Notes under the pieces: generated by a model
What the model saw: only the letters and a program-made list of their open reading frames with translations
Told to the model about the DNA's origin: nothing
The model's database searches: none
Shown: positions 6,047 to 11,460 of the stretch, piece by piece
Position numbering within the stretch: position 1 is the stretch's first letter
Layout: each line of letters starts with the position of its first letter
Position numbers and translations under genes: made by a program
NCBI GenBank assembly: GCA_038237925.1
Contig: JBBRYF010000027.1
Location: 1-11,460, forward strand
From: AC-32 sp038237925
GTDB taxonomy: Bacteria > Actinomycetota > Thermoleophilia > Gaiellales > Gaiellaceae
Direction of reading: 5' to 3'
Length of the DNA: 11,460 nucleotides

Positions 6047-8169
6047 CGGCTGAGCGAGACGCCGACCTGACGGAGCTGGGGCGCCTGCGCGGGCCCGGAG
6101 ACGAGGAACGCGCGCAGACGGTTCCGACCGGCGACGAACGCCGACGCCGCGGGTAGCGCCGAAAAGCGAAGCGCGCCGGTATCGAGCTCCCGGTAGACCG
6201 GGGTAACGGCGGCGATCCGGCCGTTGAGAGCGAACGCGAGCGTCTCTCCAGCGGGCAGGCCCGAGATCTTGCCGGCGAGCGGCGAGGGGATCAGCTGGGA
6301 GTGCCTCGGCAGCGACCGGAGGAGCCGGCTGCCAACCCCGTCAACGGTTGCGCGACCTGAGATCAGCCCCGTGACCTTGAGCGAGCCGACCGGCCTTCCG
6401 ACCAGGTCCCGGTAACGGCCGGTGGCGGCGAGGCGCGGCCCCCACGTGCCGCTGCCGAAGAGGGCCAGCTTCCGTTCGCGCGCCCGGCGTCGCAGGCTCT
6501 GCGCGGTCGCGAACGAGGTCGAGAACGTGCCAACGCGCAACCTCGGCGAACCCGACCCGGCCGTGAGCACGGAGCGCCCGTCGACATGCCAGCCGATCTT
6601 CGTCCCGACGACCGACGCGATCGTGGGTAGAACGTCGACGCTCGACACGTGCCGCTCGACGACCTGGCCCTGGTCCCTGCCGGGGAGCTTCACGAACAGC
6701 GGGATGAACGCGATGTCCCCCACGTTCGTCTTCGTCGGATCACGGCGGCTGTCGCCGCCGCGGAAGCTGTCGCCCTCGTCGACCGTGACGATCACGAGCG
6801 CCTTGTCCCAGAGGCCGGTCTTGTGCAGGCGGTCGACGAAGCGGCCGAGGAGCTTGTCGGCGAACCCGACCTGGAGCAAATGGCGCTGCCAGGCCTGCTC
6901 GGCGAGGGACTCGTTCCACCACCGCTCCTCGGTGCGGCCGGGCGCGCGCGGGGCCGCCACGGCGCGGACCCGCCCGTCCGGGAAGTAGAGCCAGGGCCCG
7001 TGCGGGAACAGCACGTGCAGATAGTCGAGCGACGGGGTCGCGCCCGGCGCGCGGAGCCTGCCGAGCCAGCGGTTGTAGTCGTGCAGACGCCCGATGTAGA
7101 AGGTCTTGAGGTCGACCTTCGGCGGCTTGACGCTACCTTCGAGCTGGCTGCCGGTATCCGAGCCGAAGTTGCTCCACGACTCGTCGATCGCAGGCAGCCT
7201 CGCCTCGAGTGCCGGGGGCGCCACGAGGTGCAGGTAGACGGTGCGCGCGTCCGACCACAGCGACGAGAGCCGCGACTGCGCGCTCGGCTGCTTCCGCTTG
7301 CACAGCTTCGTCGGGCAGAGCGACGTCTGCGTCTCGACGACGTTCAGGCGGTAGCGCTTCCCGAGGAGCGTGAAGAGGTTGTTCGGGTGATCCTGGTAGA
7401 CCGGCAGTGAGCCCTTCTTGGGCAGCTGCCCGGTCAAGAGCGCCGGGACCCCGACGGTCGTCGTGCTCGAGACGGTCGTCATGTTCCGGAACCACAGCGA
7501 GCTCTTCGCGAAGCGGGCGAAGTTCGGGAACCGGCCGGCGTCGATGTCGCCGTTCTCGTCCTCGAGCGAGATCGTCGGGAACTCGTCGAAGAGCAGGAAG
7601 ACGACCGGCGTCGGGTGACGCACGTAGGCCGTGGCCGCGCGCGCCTGCGCGTTCGGGAAGACGAGCCGCTCGACCGGGGTGTTGAGCACGAAGACGCCCA
7701 GGAACACGATCGGCGCTGCGGCGAGGATCGTCAGGAACGAGCGCGCCGGCCCGACGCGCCAGACGGCGAACGCGAGCGCCGCCCCGATCACGACGGCGCC
7801 GGCGATCAGGGTCGTCGTGCCGTGCACGCCGGAGCGCTTCAGCGCCTGCACGCCGAAGACCGCAGCGAGAAAGCCGATGAACACCAGGTGCAGGATGGAC
7901 GCCGCCGACGCGCTGAGGGCGCTGACGACGATCTCAACAGCCCAAAGCACGAGCGCGGGCCCAAAGGTGACGACGGCCGCGAACAGAAGGATGTCGCCCG
8001 AGGTCGAACCGTGTGCCGAGAAGAACTCCGCGTTCTTGCCGAGCAGGTCGAACAGCGGCTGCGCGAGCGCGAAGCCGGACGCCGCGAGCAGTTGCGCCCC
8101 GCGCGCCGCGGGCACGCCGAGCCGACCCCTCCACACGACGCGCGAAAGCTGCACGCCTGCCACCGCCAT
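6043..8169 (-). CDS. Membrane-anchored sulfatase/alkaline-phosphatase-superfamily hydrolase or transferase
   Basis: A 708-residue protein with an N-terminal membrane domain of about four or five helices (roughly 23-42, 58-80, 88-108, 118-137, 145-163). An extracytoplasmic alkaline-phosphatase-superfamily catalytic domain (about 185-535) follows, then a C-terminal beta-rich region (about 590-708). Visible motifs are the first metal site VVFLLFDEFP (D195, E196), a presumed nucleophile in SSTTTVGVPALLTG (a Thr around 236-238), VLFPHGPW (H390), VTVDEGDSF (D464, E465) and NVGDIAFIPLF (D484). The nucleophile is not Cys or Ser in a CxPSR motif, so a formylglycine sulfatase is unlikely; a phospho-substituent hydrolase or transferase of the LtaS or phosphoglycerol-transferase kind fits better. 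The usual Asp-His is Asp-Glu here. The frame is open to 8355, but ATG 8169 avoids overlap with the divergent glycosyltransferase gene and has AGGGA 11 nt upstream. C285 and C290 could form a disulfide. Confidence 0.85.
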   Translation of the reverse strand: MAVAGVQLSRVVWRGRLGVPAARGAQLLAASGFALAQPLFDLLGKNAEFFSAHGSTSGDILLFAAVVTFGPALVLWAVEIVVSALSASAASILHLVFIGFLAAVFGVQALKRSGVHGTTTLIAGAVVIGAALAFAVWRVGPARSFLTILAAAPIVFLGVFVLNTPVERLVFPNAQARAATAYVRHPTPVVFLLFDEFPTISLEDENGDIDAGRFPNFARFAKSSLWFRNMTTVSSTTTVGVPALLTGQLPKKGSLPVYQDHPNNLFTLLGKRYRLNVVETQTSLCPTKLCKRKQPSAQSRLSSLWSDARTVYLHLVAPPALEARLPAIDESWSNFGSDTGSQLEGSVKPPKVDLKTFYIGRLHDYNRWLGRLRAPGATPSLDYLHVLFPHGPWLYFPDGRVRAVAAPRAPGRTEERWWNESLAEQAWQRHLLQVGFADKLLGRFVDRLHKTGLWDKALVIVTVDEGDSFRGGDSRRDPTKTNVGDIAFIPLFVKLPGRDQGQVVERHVSSVDVLPTIASVVGTKIGWHVDGRSVLTAGSGSPRLRVGTFSTSFATAQSLRRRARERKLALFGSGTWGPRLAATGRYRDLVGRPVGSLKVTGLISGRATVDGVGSRLLRSLPRHSQLIPSPLAGKISGLPAGETLAFALNGRIAAVTPVYRELDTGALRFSALPAASAFVAGRNRLRAFLVSGPAQAPQLRQVGVSLSR

Positions 8170-8179
8170 TCCGCCAAGT

Positions 8180-8197
8180 ATCCCTCGTTCAAGGGAT
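8180..8197. repeat. Inverted repeat ATCCCT-N6-AGGGAT between divergent genes
   Basis: A perfect 6-bp inverted repeat with a 6-bp spacer (8180-8185 and 8192-8197) lies in the 37-bp gap between the sulfatase-like and glycosyltransferase genes. Read outward, each arm gives AGGGA: 10 nt before the GTG at 8207 on the plus strand and 11 nt before the ATG at 8169 on the minus strand. It may supply both ribosome sites, be a small operator, or both. The arms are seen directly; the role is inferred. Confidence 0.5.
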
Positions 8198-8206
8198 GGA
8201 CGCCGC

Positions 8207-10315
8207 GTGCCGATAGCGAATCTCGTGGCGGTAGACGTCTCTGTTCCACGGCCGGTAGCGGTCGCTCGCGCGACTGCGGTCCCTGCACGCCTGCTCCTCT
8301 GCGGGATCATGGCCGCGAGCTTTCTGCTCCGCTTCGCGGCGGCGCTCTGGCACACGACACCGCTCTACTTCCCGGACGAGTACATCTACTCCGGCATCGC
8401 GCGCTCGCTCGCCCAGAGCGGCCGGCCGCTGATCCGCGGCTCGGCAGCGCACTTCCCCGCGATGCTCGAGCCGCTGCTGGCGGCGCCGTTCTGGCTGACG
8501 AACGACCCGGCGCTCGCCTACCGCCTGACGCAGGCAGAGAACGCGCTCGCGATGTCGCTCGCCGCGATCCCCGTCTACCTGCTGCTACGGCGGCTCGGCG
8601 GCGGTACCTGGGCTGCGCTCGCGGCGGCGGCGCTGACCGTCGCCTCGCCGGATCTCTTCTTCTCGTCGTTCGTGCTCGCGGACGCGATTGCCTACCCGCT
8701 CGTGCTCGGCGCGCTCTACCTCGGCGTCTGCGCCCTCGCGCGTCCCTCGCTCCGGACGCAGCTCGGCTTCGCCGCGCTCGCCGTCCTCGCGACCTTCGCG
8801 CGGATCCAGTACGTCTTCCTGCCGATCGTCTTCGTGGCCGCGTCGCTCATCGTCGAGCGCGGCTCGGTGCGAGCGGTCTGGGCGCGCTTCCGGTTCTCGC
8901 TGCTCCTCTACACGGCGCCGGTCGCGGTCGCCGCGGCGCTCGGGCCGCGGCGGCTGCTCGGCTACTACTCAGGCGTCGCCGACCTGCACGTGAAGCCCGG
9001 CGAGATCGTGCACTGGCTCGGCACCGACGCGATGCTGCTCGCCTACGCCGCGTCCTTCGCGCTCGTCCCGGGCGCGATCTGCGGCCTCGTCTACGCACTC
9101 TGGAAGCCGCAGTCGCGTGAGGAGCGCGGCTTCGCAGCGCTGACGATCGGGCTGCTGCTCGGGCTCTTCGCCGAGGCCGGCCTCTACGCGACGAACGGCT
9201 CCGGCCGCTTCCAGGAGCGCTACCTGATGCTGCTGCTCCCGCTCGCGTTCCCGGCGTTCTGGCTCTGGCTCCGGCGCGGGGGCGCCGCCCGCAACGCGGT
9301 CGCGCTGATTGCGGTCGGGCTGGTTGCCCTCTCCGCGCGCGTGCCGCTTTCGGGCTACACCGTCAGCGACTCCAAGCAGGACTCGCCGTTCCTGATGGGC
9401 GTCTTCCGGCTCGAGAAGGCCGTCGGCGTGGGCAACGGCTCACTTGCGATCGCTCTCGCCGCGGCGTTCCTCGCCTGCCTCGCCGCGGGCGCGGCCTTCC
9501 GCACACGGCTCGCCTGGATCGCCGTCGGCGCAACGCTCGTCGCCTCCTGCGCCGTCTCGGTCGGCGCGGTCTCGTTCGACCATCGCGTCTCGGTCAACGT
9601 GCGCTCGACGTACCTCCCGCCCGACGCGAGCTGGATCGACCACGCCCACGTCGGTGACACGACGCTGATCCAGACGCCGGCCACGCCTCACGCGCGCGCG
9701 CACGAGCAGCTCTTCTGGAACTCGTCGCTGAAGCATCTCGCGTTCCTCGACCAGGCCTCGCCCGTCGACGCTTTCGGCTCGCCGCGCGTGAAGGTCGCTG
9801 ACGACGGCCGGTTCGTCACCGGTGGCAAGACGCTGCGTGGGCCACTCGCGATCTCGAACTTCGCCGTGCGCGCGCGTCTTGTCGGCGCCGTCGAGGTTGC
9901 ACACGGCGCCGGCTACGAGCTCTGGCGGCCGATCGACACGCCGCGGATGGCGCTCTTTGTCGGCGGCCTCTACCAGGACGACTGGCTCGCGCCCGCCGGG
10001 CACCTGACCCTGTGGCCGGCCCGCAATGGCCGCGTCGAGGGCACGCTGCAGCTGCCGCTCTCGCTGCCGAAGGGAACCCAGCGGACAGTGCTCCATCTCC
10101 AAGGCCCAGGAGTGGACCGCCGGGTGGCGATCGCCCCCGGCCAGAGCCGGGTCGTCACCGTTAAGGTCTCGCACCGCGGGCCGTGGACGCTCAGCTTTCA
10201 CTCGAACCACATCGGCTACCTCCAGCCTGACGACCGCCCGATCAGCGTCCAGTCCGCTCTGCCCTCGTTCACGGGCCGCTACCGCGGCACCGCGGCCCCG
10301 ACTTCGTCCGTCTAG
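8207..10315 (+). CDS. GT-C-fold membrane glycosyltransferase (GT39/ArnT-like) with large C-terminal domain
   Basis: A 702-residue protein with roughly ten to twelve membrane helices up to about residue 480, then a soluble region of about 220 residues predicted to lie outside the membrane. After TM1 (about 29-47) comes LYFPDEYIYSGIARSL (53-68); an acidic pair in the first outer loop (D57, E58) is the catalytic/metal signature of GT-C enzymes using polyprenyl-phosphate sugars (ArnT, protein O-mannosyltransferases, GT39/GT83). YRLTQAENALAM and AIPVYLLLRRLGG follow, as in that group. The C-terminal region holds beta-strand-like stretches (for example GYELWRPIDTP and VLHLQGPG) and no known catalytic motif. 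GTG 8207 is chosen for its AGGGA at 8192-8196; GTG 8225 and ATG 8309 are in-frame alternatives, though the last would cut TM1. The acceptor and sugar are unknown. It is divergently paired with the sulfatase-like gene. Confidence 0.85.
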   Translation: MPIANLVAVDVSVPRPVAVARATAVPARLLLCGIMAASFLLRFAAALWHTTPLYFPDEYIYSGIARSLAQSGRPLIRGSAAHFPAMLEPLLAAPFWLTNDPALAYRLTQAENALAMSLAAIPVYLLLRRLGGGTWAALAAAALTVASPDLFFSSFVLADAIAYPLVLGALYLGVCALARPSLRTQLGFAALAVLATFARIQYVFLPIVFVAASLIVERGSVRAVWARFRFSLLLYTAPVAVAAALGPRRLLGYYSGVADLHVKPGEIVHWLGTDAMLLAYAASFALVPGAICGLVYALWKPQSREERGFAALTIGLLLGLFAEAGLYATNGSGRFQERYLMLLLPLAFPAFWLWLRRGGAARNAVALIAVGLVALSARVPLSGYTVSDSKQDSPFLMGVFRLEKAVGVGNGSLAIALAAAFLACLAAGAAFRTRLAWIAVGATLVASCAVSVGAVSFDHRVSVNVRSTYLPPDASWIDHAHVGDTTLIQTPATPHARAHEQLFWNSSLKHLAFLDQASPVDAFGSPRVKVADDGRFVTGGKTLRGPLAISNFAVRARLVGAVEVAHGAGYELWRPIDTPRMALFVGGLYQDDWLAPAGHLTLWPARNGRVEGTLQLPLSLPKGTQRTVLHLQGPGVDRRVAIAPGQSRVVTVKVSHRGPWTLSFHSNHIGYLQPDDRPISVQSALPSFTGRYRGTAAPTSSV

Positions 10316-10707
10316 GCCGGCTGCATGAACATCCAGCGGTGGCCCTCGGGGTCCTCCGCCGCGTAGAGCCGGCCGAACGGGAGATCCTCGGGCTCGCGAA
10401 AAATCGTCGCGCCTGCGGCCCGCGCCCGCTCGTAGTGGGCGTCGAGATCGTCGACCTCGACGTGCACGCCGTCGATCACGAACGGCGTCGCCAGCCAGCG
10501 CGCCGCCTGCTCGCACTCCTGCGCGTGGCGCTTAGGACTGCGGTAGTCGGGGCCGGGCCAACCGAGCATCACGGTCGCGCCGTCGAGCGAGACCTCTGCG
10601 TGTAGTACGCGGCCCTCGCCGTCCGTGAAGCGCTCGTTGGACTCGCGGAAGCCGAAGGCGCTGCCCAGCCAGTCGATTGCAGCCCCGACGTCCTCGCACG
10701 AGACCAT
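10312..10707 (-). CDS. VOC (glyoxalase/bleomycin-resistance) family protein
   Basis: A 131-residue protein with the paired beta-alpha-beta-beta-beta units of the vicinal oxygen chelate fold. The first unit starts EDVGAAIDWLGSAFGFRESN (5-24) and continues VLHAEVSLDGATVMLGW. The second starts VHVEVDDLDAHYERARAAGA (81-100) and ends RLYAAEDPEGHRWMFM, the common closing motif. Candidate metal ligands are H36, H82 and E121, but many family members are not metalloenzymes, so no activity (dioxygenase, glyoxalase, antibiotic binding) is assigned. The ATG at 10707 starts directly at the first strand; homologues often have a few more residues, and the frame is open upstream, where AIP precedes the Met, but no normal start codon is available before the sigma-factor stop. 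It follows the sigma factor by 17 bp on the same strand, and its stop codon overlaps that of the convergent glycosyltransferase. Confidence 0.85.
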   Translation of the reverse strand: MVSCEDVGAAIDWLGSAFGFRESNERFTDGEGRVLHAEVSLDGATVMLGWPGPDYRSPKRHAQECEQAARWLATPFVIDGVHVEVDDLDAHYERARAAGATIFREPEDLPFGRLYAAEDPEGHRWMFMQPA

Positions 10708-10724
10708 CGGGATGGCACGCTGCC

Positions 10725-11460
<736 letters not shown>

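Noticed and set aside
7615..8206. Plus-strand open frame upstream of the glycosyltransferase start, overlapping the sulfatase-like gene
   Set aside because: The part before 8207 is antisense to conserved sulfatase-like coding sequence and reads as low-complexity Arg/Ala/Thr; the conserved protein begins after it.

Overview
The window is GC-rich, densely coded bacterial DNA. Spacers are mostly 10-60 bp, GTG starts are common, and strong GGAGG-type ribosome sites are rare. Gene content (a RpoD-type sigma factor, an MMPL transporter, a membrane sulfatase-like protein beside a GT-C glycosyltransferase, a GabT aminotransferase) and codon use fit a high-GC actinomycetote, perhaps class Thermoleophilia. 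That placement is inferred from overall character; no rRNA or other direct marker is present. I see no tRNA, rRNA, CRISPR array, insertion sequence or prophage gene.

Left block (1-4034, all minus strand, read right to left): a 1-Cys peroxiredoxin, a shrunken dihydrofolate-reductase-family (RibD C-terminal domain) gene that appears to have lost two internal segments, an MMPL/RND transporter, a creatininase-family amidohydrolase, and the first 45 codons of a GFA-type zinc enzyme that runs off the left edge. All are co-oriented with short gaps, so some may be cotranscribed, though their functions do not form one recognisable pathway.

Middle block (4091-6046, plus strand): GabT-type 4-aminobutyrate aminotransferase, a stand-alone GAF-domain protein and a tiny two-CPHC zinc-ribbon protein, 13 and 20 bp apart, probably one operon. 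It diverges from the peroxiredoxin across 56 bp.

Envelope block (6043-10315): a membrane-anchored alkaline-phosphatase/sulfatase-superfamily protein (minus) and a multi-pass GT-C glycosyltransferase with a large C-terminal extracytoplasmic domain (plus). They are head to head across only 37 bp, which hold a perfect dyad that could give each gene its Shine-Dalgarno sequence. Together they could add a sugar and a phospho-substituent to a cell-surface polymer; this is inference.

Right block (10312-11460, minus strand): a RpoD/SigA-type sigma factor, whose N-terminus lies beyond the right edge, followed by a VOC/glyoxalase-fold protein.

Both convergent junctions (6043-6046 and 10312-10315) have the same architecture: the two opposing genes share a palindromic CTAG as overlapping TAG stop codons. 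The main points for a second look are the doubly deleted reductase gene, the unusual catalytic residues of the sulfatase-like protein and its pairing with the glycosyltransferase, and the symmetric ribosome-site dyad between them. I found no strong evidence for a wholly new defence or mobile system here.
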